A DNA stretch of 64,000 nt from Knoxdaviesia capensis (taxonomy: Eukaryota > Ascomycota > Sordariomycetes > Microascales > Gondwanamycetaceae). This document shows positions 24,249 to 37,729 of the stretch, piece by piece; the stretch's first letter is position 1, and the number at the start of each line of letters is the position of its first letter. The notes beneath the pieces were generated by a model. It was not told the DNA's origin, did not search any database, and worked only from the letters and a program-made list of their open reading frames with translations. Position numbers and translations under genes: made by a program. The DNA lies in assembly GCA_001510575.1 (NCBI GenBank), contig LNGK01000002.1, forward strand, positions 1,848,144-1,912,143. Reading direction: 5' to 3'.

Positions 24249-24648
24249 GGGGGGGGGGTTATAGGTAAGTTCTAGACAACATTAGAAAAAGCCGCCTGCT
24301 CTTGCTATCCGCTATCAGCGAAGTGAAAAGAAAAAGTAAAGTGTGTCTGGAGGTGAACCGCAATCCGCATATCATGCAGACTCACTCTCAAGGTGGCATT
24401 CCAGGTGGGTGTTCTTTGCCTCGTCCTCCTTCCCCCCTGCTCCTTGGTGGGTGGGACCTTGGATTCGGAGACTGTGACGCCGTGTTATCTGTTTACGTGG
24501 TAGAGAGGGCGAAAAGAAAGAACTGGAGATTGAACAGAGAAAAAAAAAAAAAAAGTGGTGTTGTTATGCACACCTCCTTCAACCTCCTTCGCTCGTGTTA
24601 GTCCTTCGGGTTAGCCTCCACACCTAGGGTTACACAGATAAGGGGCAC

Positions 24649-24665
24649 ATACTGTACAGTAGTAT
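24649..24665. repeat. GTAC palindrome, single copy
   Basis: ATACTGTACAGTAGTAT, containing the perfect 10-bp palindrome ACTGTACAGT at 24651-24660. It is the same family as the copies near 2 kb and 54.4 kb. Confidence 0.9.
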
Positions 24666-25212
24666 ATCTCGCCACTTTCGGAACGTCACCATTCCCTCAA
24701 CAAGGGATAGGGTTGCATCCATGCACCACTTCCACTTCTGTCTTGTGCAGTCAGATCAGACCAGTGTGTTGAGGGAAATCAGAAGAAAAACCCGCCCCCC
24801 TGCGATAATGCAAGCTCTTTATCCCCAATAGTCCGAGGTCCAGAGCCTCCTGTTATCTCCTACGTAGGACTCCCAGCTGTCCGACGAGAAGGCAGAAACA
24901 GCCACGATACCACCTCCCACCGCATCCTTTTGGAGAGGACTCGCTCTGCCCCGACCGACAAACACACCGGTTCGGCCGTCGCCTGAACGGAACGTCTTTC
25001 CACGGCTTAAAACTCCCCTCAAACTTGGGTGTTCAACCCTCTTCAGTTAGCAGGCCCGGACTCCGGACCGCCGAATCCTGCTCCCTGCTCCCTACTCCCA
25101 TGTTCCGTTTTCAACAGCAATAATAAGAAACAGCGTTTCATTCTAGAATCATACTTACATAGTGGTGGCCTCCCTGCTCAGACTCTCGAACACACGAAAT
25201 CCGCTTAGGTGC

Positions 25213-25263
25213 ACACCACCACCACCACCCACCATCAGGTGTATTATTATTATTATCATTATC
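25213..25263. repeat. (CAC)n and (ATT)n microsatellites
   Basis: Two trinucleotide runs separated by about ten bases: CAC units at 25213-25230 and ATT units at about 25241-25257, trailing into ATC. They lie outside any supported gene. Confidence 0.9.
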
Positions 25264-27072
25264 ATGTCGTTCTTCTTAAGTGCGGTGTGTCAGTGCTATT
25301 CGGGATCGGATGCCCCATTGCGTAGCATTTTTCTTTTGCTCTAAGCTCTTTCTATCATGCGTTCCCCAGCAAAACCCAACACTCGTTGTTGTGAGGGCAC
25401 CATAGCGGAAGCCCGTGTGTCTGTCGACTCGAGTATTGTCTCACGAATACGAAAGGCTCTCGCTCCCTCTCTTCCTGTGTGTGACTACCGTCTGTCCGAA
25501 TGAGGGACGTGGGCTCGACAACATGTTCGCAGTGCCCAAGTACCACGGAACACACTCTACCCACCACCACACCACCCACCATCTCACCGTCTGTGTCTCT
25601 CTTCCATCCCTTTCCCGTGTCTCTCCCTATCTATGTACACATACATCTGTCTCTCGGTTTCCCCCCCCAGTTCACTATCACTATTGATTCAACAACGTAA
25701 TTCCGTCGTCGCACACCATGCCTCGTCCACACTTCCAAGGCTTCCCCCGCCTCTCCTTGAGCCATTCCTGTCATATCATTCCGTGTGTGTCATATCAGCA
25801 TTATATGTAGAGAAAAGAGGAAAAAAATGCCTTCACATCCTCTGAATTCTGCCTCCGGGGACTGATTCCGGCGGGCCAGGCTTCCTGGTCTTCTCTTCCA
25901 CAGGCAAAAAAAAACAACAGCACAAATTCACCGAAAAGTGCTCGAACCCGGAGTCGACCGTTCTGTGGTGTACTCCGTAAAAATCGCTTTTCTCGCCCTG
26001 GCCGTTACCGAAATTTCTCACCCCCAAGGCTTGCTTGCATAGGGAAATGCTGTCAGGCCCGCTGTCAGGGTGAATCTTATATGACGACAGTGGTTGTTGT
26101 CCGTCAATCAGTAGAGTGCATATCCACTCCCCCTAAAAAATAAGTTGGGCCTGCTAGGTCCTGTTCTCCAACATCCAACGAACCGTTGGGGTTCTGTAAA
26201 GAGTGGGTGGGACATGGAGCAGAGACAGAAAAAAAAAACGTGGCCCACCCCAGAGAAGTGTGAGCGAGACCAACCAAAAAACCGAGGATTGACCACTATG
26301 TGTCAATCCTCAGACACTTGGAGAGAGGGTGCCCCTTAAACGAAGAAAAGTCGCCTCCCAGGTCCACCAACCACCATACTCTCTCATTCTGTCCCAATTG
26401 GGGACCATGGCGTGGTGTTTGTGTCTGGTTCTAGCACTCGCTCCTCATAGGGCCGGGTTTCCCTGTCGCATTGTGCTCATCCGTCCAACAAACCTCATCC
26501 CCCATGTCCAAAACCGGCTGTAGGACTGTGCACCGGCCAGTCATGGAGGACCCAAGGCGCGCAGAAGAACATTCTCTGGTTGTGTGCCGTGTGAACGGGC
26601 CAGAACCATTCATGGGAAGGAAAAAAAGGGTGATGGCCAAGGTGAGAGAAGTGTGGGAGGACAGAACACCTTGCGTGGGTGGCAAATTCACCTTTCTGGG
26701 TGTGGCTGTCTAGCGGTAGATCTTCTCCAAGCGGAAGTGCTCCAAGACGTTGTTTTCTCTGTTGGAGAATCCTTCGTTGTCTTTCCAGGCCAGTTCCCCT
26801 GCCTTGAAAGTAAAAATTACCAAAAAAGAACATATTCTGAATAGGACCCAGAATACACTCACCGAATAAAAAAGAAATATCGGAAATGGTGGTGGCCAGT
26901 GCTCTCTGACTGACTAGTTTTGGACGTGGCCGTCCCGCCCATTGCTGTCCAATGTACAGTATAGTCTTGCTGGACGGCCCGGCCGCTTTATTGTATTATT
27001 CCGGAATCCCTCGCTTCACCGTTCTGTGGATCAGCATGACCCTTCACTCCCCTCCCACGGGCCTGTGAGCCA

Positions 27073-27122
27073 GAGACCATAAGAGGGAAAGTGAGAGACC
27101 ATAAGAGGGAAAGTGAGAGACC
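27073..27122. repeat. 22-bp tandem duplication
   Basis: A 22-bp purine-rich unit starting GAGACCATAAGAGGG occurs at 27073-27094 and again, identically, at 27095-27116, followed by the first six bases of a third copy. Perfect identity suggests a recent slippage or duplication event. Confidence 0.95.
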
Positions 27123-30100
27123 AAAAAGGAGACCGAAATGCAAAAATAGAGGGAAATAAAATATTAAAAAAAGGAAAAGAGGGACAAGCTGCCCACACAT
27201 GTGTAGGGATTGCGGGACTAAACGCCGGTGTAGCTGTAAGTGTTGCTTGACGAGAGGGAGTCTCAGGATTGCCGGCCTCATCCCTGGGTGTTCCCATCAC
27301 CTAGATCGGGCTAAATGGAATACTGTTTTGGGATGATGTGTTGCAGGATACCATTTTTCTTCTTTCTCGAAACACGGCTGCTCCTAAACATCAATGCAGC
27401 CGGACGGGAGGAAGGGAAATAATAGAAAGAGAAAAAAAACATGGCAGAGAGGATAGATCGAAGGCGGGTGTGAGTTGGGATGGGCGGGGGGGGGGGGTCT
27501 CTATCTAATATGCTTCATCCGTTTTTTTTCCTAGCACATGAATCCCAAGAGGACAAACGGTAGACAGCAGGAGACAAATGAAGACTGCCATAGGAGTGAT
27601 AAGACAACACAGAAAGACAAAGACGAGAAAAAACCCCCCCCCCCCAAACAAACAAGCAAAGACGCGGGATAAGATTGACTGACCAGAATGCTCCCAGTAC
27701 ACCGAGAGAGACAAATGTGTGTGTTTGAATTCTTCCGTTCGCTTCTGCCGTGGGTCGACATCCACCCCCCGTAAAATTTTCTCTTCGTGGGCCAGTGCTA
27801 ATACCCAAAGGTCTTTTCATCGTCTGGGCCTTTGCGTGGTACTCCTGTGTTCTGCGCTTCCTGCGATGCCGTCTGTGTTCGTGTTCCCATTATATCTCAG
27901 GCTCTCGAACACCCCGATTGTGTATAGTTCCGTTTGACGATGGCGTGTGTGTGTGTGTGTGCGTGTATGTAGGTGTGTCCGTGTGTGGGTTCAAGCGACA
28001 TCATTTCCGAATTGAGATTTCGATGGCAATTCTCAGATATTGCGTTGACTGCTTGTCAGACACAGAATCTCCACCGCGTGTGTCCCTCCTCCCGACAGCC
28101 AGACATCAGACAATCATGAGTGAAGCTGTGCGGCCTTCTTTTACCTTGTTGTCCCACAAAACGTGCGATGCAGAGGCCACACAGACCAGAAAAGAAAAAG
28201 AAAAGACAAGGCAGCGTCCCAAAATTGGAACCGACCCTGCCCTTACTCTCAGGGTTTATTCCGACCCGATCAAATTTCAGGTCCACCACAGTTGACGCTG
28301 CCTGGATTGCATGCCGTCCCGTATAAACCGTGGGCGCCCGCGGGGCTTGTAGGAGTCAAAAAGAAGGAGACAGCGATAGCACCGCCACATCTTGGTTGTT
28401 CTTTTCCGGATTCCTGTTCCAGAGAGCCAGAAATTCAGAAACGGGCCGGAATCAGTGTTGCCGGGGATCACCAACCACAAGACCAAAGCTCTAGTGAGCT
28501 GGACAGGCCTGATCTTCGTGGTGTAATTTCCAGAAACCCGTAAAAAAAGTATTTCAGCCCACTCAAATTTGGGAATATCAGTTCGTCAGTTTTCGTTTGC
28601 ATTCGCGTTCACCAGGGATGGGACGGACAGGAGAACCAGAAAAAAGCAAAGAAATCAAACCAAGAATGAGAGACTATCAAGCCGGTCGTATTTGATCTGA
28701 GGCCCTGTGACCGGTGAGAGCACTGGTCCCGTGGTTTTTCCTCCCGTTCGTCACCGCAATCTGTGTGTGTACCAGTAGCCTATGTCCGTGTGCCGCCAAG
28801 ACGGATTCGCCTCATGGAGTAGCATGCTATCATCATATCAAACCAAAGAGGAAGAAGAAAAAAAGGGTTTCTGCGACTTGTCAGTTTTCCTGATGAGGAC
28901 GGGAGAATTGAAGCACGCAGTCTTCATACAACCTTCAGACGAGCAGTAATTTCACACAGCTTGATTAACTGCCCGACCCCTTGTCCGGATTATCTCTTGC
29001 GCTTGCGAGAGCCTAATAACGGACTGACTGCTCTGCACTCACCGTGACACCACCATCCGGCTATTCCGCAAGCAAACGCCTGAGGGTTTGATTTGGGTTA
29101 TAGCCGGGACACGATTAACATCTATTGACACTCCGAACGAACGGCGGTCATACTCACCGTAGAGATCTGAGCGGTGAGGTATCTCGCCAGCGGAAAGGAA
29201 GTTTGAAGCGTGGGTGGAATTATCTGGAGGAGATTATTGATTCATGATCATCTTGTTGCATCCACTCGCATGAATATTACCTCTGGATTCTTCCACTGCG
29301 TCTAATCTTGTTTTGGCAAGATCGTTCTGTGGCTCTCCTAGCCCAAGACCCAGAAAATTGGACTGCAGGCGACGAAGAGTGCTCCTGACCAAGTTGCCTC
29401 TTTTGCTTTCGTGCATACGCTAACGCATGAGGTCTCTTCTGGCGATGGCGTGGGGTGATTTCTAGAAAGAAGCACAAGGCCAAAAACAATCAACTGAGAT
29501 GCCAGATTTTCTTTGTTAAGATCGATCCAATGCCATCGGACTTGGGACGAACATGATGAGCAGGAGTCGAAACAGTGAATCGAGGCTTAGATAGATCTGG
29601 CCTAGTGCGAGGTTTTTAGCATAGGGCTGAGTGAGCGGATGCACCAACAAAAAGTGAGATTTCACGATCTGTCAGGGTTTTTGCCTGTTTGGGGGTGTTA
29701 ATGGAAGAAAGCTTTTCTTTTCAACCCATCAACCTTGACGCTATTTGCGACTGGGCTCTCCATTGAGGGAGTTACCGTTCATGGGACTTTCTCTCGTTTT
29801 GATATTTGTCAATGGTTGAACGGTCTCAACCAGTGGCCTCCAAGAACCCCACCTGCAGTATCTGACCGCAGCCTCTAGGCCGTTTTATCCCACGCTTCCA
29901 AGACAGGGCCCGGAAAAGAGTATCGACACATGCTCGTCGGAGGAGTTCATCGTTCAAGGAGATTTCCCGCGCTCAGGGGCTGTAGATCAAATCCGTCTGT
30001 CTCATTAGCACAGGCTAGGACAGAGCATCCAGTCAGTATACGCAGTTGTCCGGTGTTGTGCCCACACGTATCAGCGAACTTAACCTAATTCATCGACGAA

Positions 30101-32282
30101 TCTCCGCCGTGTCGCAACCTTCGAGTGTCTGTGAGACCTAGAAACGCCTGGACCATCTAGACCCAGGAGATGTACCAGTGCCCTGCACCCAGAGCATAGG
30201 GGACAAGAAAAGCAAAAACCACCGTGACACGGCACAAAAGGGCCTCTCTGGTCGACTTGGACTTCGTCGAACCGGGCTGCAACGGCACGGGAGGATTGTG
30301 TGCCGTGCCGCAGGGACGTTTCTCCAGTTCGCGGCACGACCATTGACTGCCGTTTCTCTGTGTACCGCCGTGTACCAATTGAGTCGGAAATAAAGTTGAG
30401 AGATGATATAAGAGGCGGGAAATAGCCGTATATTGGTAATATATTATCTATTGTGAGATGTTGAGGATGCACTGATGTGTGTGCAAGACTGAAGTTGTTT
30501 AAAGAAGAGGGAAGAATTTTGAACACCCCCCCATCACACACAAAGTTGAATTATGTGTCTAGAAGGGGAAATTCGGTCTGGCCTCCCTTTCTGAAAGAGG
30601 AAATGCCGGTCCTATATCGGAGCTGATCTCGAGGTCCATTCTCTCCAGGAAGGAAGTCGATGCCGTCGCCGGTGGCACTTGCCAGTTGTGTAGTAGCACG
30701 CCCCCTCCCCAATCACTATCGCCGGGACTCGAACATGATTAGTCCGATGATCGGATCATAAAACGGGAAAGCACGAACGTTTCACTCCTTTTTCTTTCTT
30801 GTTCTTGCTCAGGTTTTCCCTGAATCCCGCATTAATGATAATCCGAGCTCTGGCAGCCGTTGACACGTGTCTCACAGCTGGCACATATGCTGCATAGAAA
30901 GGGTTTTCACGTATGTGATCTCTCACTTCTTTACACCTTGACCTGCACACCACATCTCTGCCGTTGTTGGACTCACTTTTTTATTCTTTCTTTTCTGCTC
31001 TATCTCACGGCATCGCCGCTTTGATGATGCGTTCTAGCCGTCCTAATTTTAGCTGTTTGTGCATTCATACACAGCCGTCATCCTCCAACCAGCAGCCCGC
31101 GCCTCCCAACAGAAATATAGCCGTGATTCAGTCGCCGGAAAGGCATCTCCGGCTTGCCTGACCGCCAGCAGGGTCCTCATTTCATGCTCTTCCGGACCGG
31201 AAATGCCTGCTCGAGGGCGGCACACGGCCTTGCCATTTCAGACCTGTCGGATTTCTCACTCGGCTCTTTTCTCCCTCATGTACAGTGCAGCATGTATAGG
31301 TCTACACTTAGGGTCTTTGTTGCAGCTGTCTTCTCCTCCGAGCCGTTTCTGAGCCGGGGCGAATGTGAAGGACAGGAGACACAACTCTTCAGGTGAGTAT
31401 TTGCCACCGCTTAGACGTATGAGTGTGCTCTCCGGTAAATGTGCGTTCTCCTGACACCACCATGTAATGTAGATACACTGGCGGTGTGACCACTTACACG
31501 GAGCCTCTGGCACCTTACCGCCCCAAACCACTCCAGGAATGCCTCCAATGCCCAAACTTCTCTAAGCGAATGTGATCTCGAGACCATCAATCACCTGACG
31601 CATGAAACTTTCTAATGAACCTCAATATATTTCCTCGGCTGTGCCCGAATAGGTAATATCAGTAGCCTTCTCAGCCTCCGGGGATATCGTCTCAACCCCA
31701 GCCGCCCACCAAAAGCAGACAATAGAAGACGGAAGAGCCTTGCCCCTTCCACTTTTGCTTTCTATATCATGATACTACCCATGGAGCACTGTAGACCTCG
31801 GGGTGTTTCCTTTTTTTTTTTTTTTGTCTCTTTCGGTCTGGTGGTTCTGGTTTCAGACTATTGTTATTCTAGAACAAACCATGCCAAAAAAAAGGTTCCT
31901 CACTATAGGGGCGTACTCGCATTGAGTGGAGTGATATACTCTATAAAAACCTGTTTTGTGTGGGGGGGCACGGGGGGCCCAAGGTGGACCGTTCACGCAT
32001 CATCACGACCTGCGCCTGTAATATCAGGGGTTCGGGTTCACGGCAAACGAAAAAGAAAAGGCACAGAGAAAGGAAAGACAGTCAGAAAGGAGACCATTAA
32101 GGTTGAAAAGTCTAAAGTTTTATCTCCCCAAAATCCTTATGAGACAAAAAAAAAAAAGAAAAAACCCCCAGACTTCCTATAGACCCCCATCTCCTCCGTT
32201 TACATTCTATGCCCGTGATGCGAAAACACTCTAGATACAACAAATGCGCCGAGTATGCCATCTGTGCTGGGCCACTATTTCC

Positions 32283-35200
32283 TCAGGCCTTCTGGCCATC
32301 TTCGGCCACCGGTGCATCCGTCTTGACCGCTTCTTCAACCACCGCCTCCTCGGATTTCGTAGTCTCTGGTCCAGTTGCCTGTACCTCAGTAGCCGCCGCC
32401 GTGGTAGTCTCAGCGTCCGGAGGAATCTCGTCCGGGGCAATAGACTCATCTGGAGCAGTAACCCCGTCACGTCGGTGGATCAGTGACGGGTGGCGCGTTG
32501 CGGATGTGGCGATGTCCCCTGCGCCGGTCTCGGACTCCAGGCCCTGCTTCTCGTTCTCGTCAAACGAGAATGCCTCTGAGAGGTTGATGGCGATGAACGA
32601 CTTGGGCAGTTTGACTCTGCAGACGGCTGTTAGCGGACTATCCAACACAGAAGAAATGGGTAGGGAAAGGGAGATGCTAGAGAGTAGAACTTACTGGTTG
32701 AACTTGGCCCGCAGCGTCTTGATGACCTGCAACCAATCACCATGCGGCGTCAAGCTCCGCCGCGGCGCACAGGTGATACTATGCCGACTATCCAGCTGCA
32801 CATCGAGGGGATCTAGGACATGGCACCCGGGGCTGATAGTGATCCGGATACTGTACCCAAAGGTGGGGTCACCAGGCCCGGGGGAGTCGACCGGTTCCTT
32901 AGTCTCCGACTCGTACAGCTCGAAGCAGATCTGCGACAGGTAGTCCAGCTCCGGGATCGTGCTCCGCTTGATCTTGGTTTCGATGCCGCCCTCAATGATG
33001 CAGTTGAGCAGCGTGTAGATGTGCGACTCCTTAGTGAAGTAGAAGAACGACTTGGAGTCCGCCGACGCCTGCATCTCCTCCAGGTCCTGCACGATTTCCT
33101 TCAGCAGCGGCAGAGACGTCAGGAGCCCAATCTCCAGCTTCTCCGTTTCGGAGATGCCGTACTCCTGTGGGCAGATGTAGTCGAACAGGACCTTAGCCAG
33201 ATGGTACAGCTCCCGCAGAGGCTCGAACTGGGCGTCGGTCTTGGCCCGCCCCGGGACGTTGCTGTTGCCCTTCTCAAGGTGGAAGTACTGCTCTGCCGGC
33301 GCGCCTTCGCTAATATGACGGAGGTTGTTGAGGAACGACCGCCGGCGGAAGATTCGTCGCACTGAAGCTGCTCGGTGGGCCTGCTCCATCTTATCGGAAG
33401 ACGACGCCGACGACGTGGTGGTGCCGGTTGCAGGCGAGGGTCCCAAGGCTGCCGAGGCGCTTTGGGATGAGCGCTCACGATTGGACGGCTCCTCACTGGT
33501 CTTTGCCTCGTCTGCTCCTCCGCTGGGGTTGGACGGCTTGGAGGAAGATCCATTATCCGTCAAGGTAATGCCGTATTCTTCCTCCAGCATGCTCTTGGGC
33601 GGAGTAAACACCCATTCAAGGAACTGGCGGTTGTGGAGAGCGTCGAACTTCATCGTGTCGTAGAGCTCGGAGATCTTGCTAGGATCCACCTTGTCTGCAT
33701 CACAGAACTCGGCAAACAGCTTCTCCCACCGCTCACGGAACAACTCGGCATCTTCCCCACTGCACCAGCGGGATTGGATGGCGTTCATGATGTTGGCCTG
33801 TGAGATTGACGATGCTGCACCGCCTGGGGGCGACGACTTGCTGGAGGACTCGCTGCTGTCCGGCTGGTCACCACTGGCTGGGGTCGCCAACGCGTTGAGG
33901 GAGGTGACCGCGCCCGACTTCAACTTGTTATAGTTGTACTGCATGACCTTGCGGTGGAAGATCATCAGCTGCACCACACGCCGCTGCACCACCGATGGCT
34001 CCGGCATCTTACTCGGCCACGCAAACTGAGACGGCCGATCACTGCCCTCTCGGAGCAACCCCTTGAGCTTCTTCTTCACTTTGTCCATTTCGTCCTTGGC
34101 CGCATTCGAGTCGTCGAGCAGATCCTTGCGGATAGTGATGAAATCCTCCGGGAGGTCCTTCTTGCCTAGGAAAGCCGATGACCAGATCTGGGCACTAGTG
34201 GTGACACGCCGCTCGGAGCTGCTGTACACATGCACTTCATCGAGAATGTCGCGGTTGAGGAGCATGAGATCGTTGCGGATATTTTCTCCTAGTTCCTGAG
34301 ACTGGTACCGAGCGGAATGAGTCGGTTCACCGCCCCACTTCACAATCAGCTGGAGCTTATCAAGAACAAGGCCGTCCTCGGCAGCCGTGATTCTCGACAT
34401 GGTAACTCCAGACAATGAGTCCTGCCGCTTGGGACGTCGCGGGTGACCATCAACCAACAGACTTCCAGAAGAAGAAGAAGGCTCAACACCCTCGAAATCA
34501 GTCGCAACACCTTCCTGGACGATGGGGGTATCGGGGGTGGTAGGCTCCACTGGCTTCTTGCGGAACATGGGCTTGATCTGAACTTTAGTTCCCGCCCATG
34601 CCCCCTTCTTGATGAGAACATTCTGCAGACTCTTCAGCTTGGCTCGATCTTCTACTCCCGCGCGGAGGGCGGAATCGACTGCGTGCAGAACACTAGACAG
34701 CGCAGCTTCTCCAATAAGAAGAACTTCCTCTTGGTGTCCTCGCAGGAGCGCAATGAACGGCTCGGTGTGGAAGGTGAACTTGTACTTCTGCTTCGGGGTT
34801 CGATCGGCGTGGCGAATGACAGCCACCATACCCTTCAGCTTCCAGGTGTTCTTGGGCAGTGGCGGGGCCGGAGTTTCCTCTGCTGGGGGGGCAATTTCAT
34901 TATCTGCTAGGACAGAAATGATCGAGGGAGCGGCAGAAGCAGGCACAGAGCCAGGTTCAAATGCTGATTGGGGCAGACCGGGGGACATGGAAGGCGGAAG
35001 CATTTCTCCTCCAGCAGAGATATCAACCTTGAGCGGGGAAGGATGCATGGGGTGGTTATCAGTGCCCCGACCATCGACCGAGTGTCTCTCAGCCATGGCT
35101 AGAAGGGAACTTGTGCTGGGCCGAGATCTGGCCATGGGCTGCTGGGGCGGAATGTCTTTGTCCTTGCTGGCAGACGACAATCTATGGGAGGCCGTGTCAA

Positions 35201-37729
35201 CGTCTGACGAGGTGGGCGATGGGAGCGTTGCTGACGATTTACGAAGGCGCTCGCGGATGAAAGTGTCTTTGAGGACGCTGGCCGAGTGCTCGTAATAGTC
35301 ATCGTTGTCTTTCACAAAGCTCCATCCATTGACATCAATGACGTAGCTTTTACCACCGGCACGAAGAAAGTCGAAGCCACAAACACGCTGCCCAAAGGTC
35401 GACGAGATCTTGCTGGCAATCTCCTTCTCTTCCGCGCTGAGAGCGGTGACATAACGAATCTCCTTGCCGTACGTGTTCCGTCGGACAACTCCGTCGACGA
35501 CAGGAGACTTTCGGGTCTCGGCATGGCAGTAGCTGGGGCCAACAGTATACACCTTGACATCTTCAGCATTGTCAACCTGCATGAAGCGTTCGTAGATATA
35601 GCTTCCCTCGGGGTCGGTTATAGCACGGGGTACGGTCAGATCGGGAACGAACTCGGAGCTCTTGTTGCCAATCTTGCGGAACAGCTTTCGGGCACCACCA
35701 CCGGCTGAGCGGGGGAAGTAGATGATGATATTGTGGTCCTCACCGCTGGTAGGCTTTTCCACAAACGGCTTGCGGAGGGTGACACCATCAACGCTGAGAA
35801 CATCGTCATCCTCGAGTAATTCGACCTTGCTGGGAGGCTTAACGCCATCGGCGGAAAATTCGATCGTGATCCCAGAATGGTCTTTGACATGTTTTACCAA
35901 GTCCGGGGTAAGAATCTCACCGCCGCCATCTCGTGAGACTTCCAGGCGGGCGGGAGTGCGGACGCCAATCTTGTCCAAGACATGCAGGCACAATCGGCGA
36001 TCCCAGAGAAGCTTCTGCATAGGCAGATCGTTTACGCAGAACGGTTTCCGGGCCTTGACGTAGGCAATGGCCTTATCGAGAGGAAAGCCGTCGGAGTAGA
36101 AAGAGATAAGGTAATCACTGTATTCGGAGTAACAATGCAATGTAAGTAAGTGTGAGGGTAAGGGGACCTTTAGAGGGTAGCAGTGGTGGATTGGAGACAT
36201 GGGCGCTCAGTGCACTATGCTGTTTCTGTTCACCGAGACCTGAGTTGGAGATGCCACCCTGGCCGGGGTTTGACTCATGTTTGGACTTCCGACCTGCAAA
36301 AATCGAGACAGATTTAGAGAAAATGGGAAAGAAACTTACCAGATAGGCCAGTTTTCAACCTCTGTCAAATATAAATACCTGGTTAGCCCACATTCACCAG
36401 GGATAAAAGAAAAAGCTTGCTCTCATACTTCCAGAACAGTTCCCCAATCGTCCACTCCACACAACCGAGAGAACAACCGGGAACATGACCAAGGAAAGGG
36501 AATCGGAAGGAACGCAGAACTGCGACAGAAAAGAACCCACCTTCATCGAGAATGACTTTATCACCAAAGACGACCACATCAAATTCGCGGTTCGCAATTA
36601 GACGGTTCAAAATGTTCCTACTGGGTTTGCTGCGAGCCTTGACATCCAAGGCACAAACGCCGATTACACCCCAAGGGGCAGGCTTGACTACTGGGGGATT
36701 AGATTGGCTATCGCGGTGATGGCGGGGATGTGGTATACTAGACTGACCCTCCTCCTTCTCTCGGGGCCCCGGGCCCCGCTCGGTGCTGGGGCTTTGGCTG
36801 CTGGCCCCGGTGCTGGCGCTGAGCCGCCGGGTGGCGCGACTGCGAGACCGCGTGGGCGGCGACCGCACGCTGCTGGGATCTGGCCGGGTGGAAGACTGCG
36901 ACATGGTTCGCTTGCCAGCGACCTCCATGGGGGCGTTGCTGGTCGAGTCGCGGGCCAGAAGCTGGTGGGGCGAGGTGGACGTGGAGGTTCCGGCTGCCGA
37001 GGTGCCGCCGTTCGTCGAGGTGGTGACGGTAACGGGGGACACGGCTGCGTCGGATTGGGTCGGGCCTCCTTTGGAAGACGAAGGTATCACGCCGGTTCCT
37101 GACCGCTGATTAGTTCCGGCATCGGATCCGTTGGCCGAACCCGCAGAACTGGGGATGCCACGTGCCGAAGCCAAGGAGTACATGGAGGAGACCGAGATTC
37201 GCTTGACGTCAACATCCGCCAGGTACGAGGCGGGCGAGACGCTTGGGTCGGGGAGGGCTGATGAGTCGGCGGGTTGATCCAGCTTGACACCGGCGTTGAG
37301 TCGAGGGGTTTCGGCGTCGGAAATCACGTGGACAGAGGCGTTGGACGACACGGCGAAGTCTTCGCTCCCGGTTTCGGAATGGGCCGAGTTGCGAAAGCCT
37401 CGGGAGAGATTTGCCGGGTGCTGGTATGCCGGCGGTGTCGACGACAGCGGAACAGACGTGGGAGGAAGAGACGGAGGTTGCGAGCTGGAGAAACTGGCAC
37501 GGTCGGTGCGTGTGTCGGGCTTTCCCGGTTCGGCGAGACGGCTCTTTCGGATGAAGCTGGCGAAACTTGCAGAGAGGGAAGTGGGCGACAGCGTCTGCGA
37601 GTACGATCTTGCGGTTTTTGCCTTGACTCGAGAAGGTTCGGAGAGGAGATTGAATTGGGACGACGTGTTAGGACCGGGAATAGTATAGGCGTCGGAGGAT
37701 TGCCTGGGACCACGTTCGGGGTGGTCCAT
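32283..37729 (-). CDS. vip1: Vip1/Asp1-type diphosphoinositol pentakisphosphate kinase (PPIP5K)
   Basis: Bifunctional enzyme: an ATP-grasp kinase phosphorylates InsP6/InsP7 at the 1-position, and a histidine-acid-phosphatase-like domain removes it. It works in the cytosol in phosphate, morphogenesis and cytoskeletal control. There are four exons: 37729-36541, 36361-36340 (22 nt), 36117-32695 and 32616-32283, with introns of 179, 222 and 78 bp, giving 1655 residues. The first ~340 residues are Ser/Thr/Pro-rich, without a recognised domain. The kinase starts at VIGVCALDVKARSKP (about residue 355); the micro-exon supplies the VENWPI segment (398-403). The metal-binding IDVNGWSFVK motif is at about 664-673. 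The phosphatase domain opens with RHADRTPKQ at about 839-847, preceded by a ~170-residue linker, and ends near residue 1545. The C-terminal ~110 residues are acidic and Ala/Thr-rich. It is much longer than yeast Vip1 (about 1150), mainly from linkers. It is divergent from UTP21. Confidence 0.93.
36340..36361 (-). other. 22-nt micro-exon of the Vip1 gene
   Basis: Flanked by TTTGACAG and GTAAGT, the 22 bases complete a split Glu codon, encode VENWPI and give the first two bases of a Cys codon. Skipping it would shift the frame and delete a segment conserved from yeast to human PPIP5Ks. The preceding intron has a GCTAACC branch site. Confidence 0.9.

Larger units (their letters stand above)
17590..32282. 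other. 14.7-kb gene desert
   Basis: Apart from the leader of the small gene at the left edge, I find no frame that combines length, C-ending codons and family motifs. Content: purine-rich plus strand at about 19660-21370, (GA)n at 21341-21370, (TG)n at 23060-23097, an assembly gap at 24180-24248, (CAC)n and (ATT)n at 25213-25263, a 22-bp tandem duplication at 27073-27122, a G-run at 27486-27497, (TG)n at about 27943-27960, a T-run at about 31811-31825 and scattered GTAC palindromes. No tRNA cloverleaf, rRNA or transposase remnant was recognised. Confidence 0.55.

Noticed and set aside
30722..30770. TTCGAGTCCCGG on the minus strand, like a tRNA T-loop
   Set aside because: The bases that should form the T-stem do not pair and no anticodon arm or acceptor stem can be drawn.
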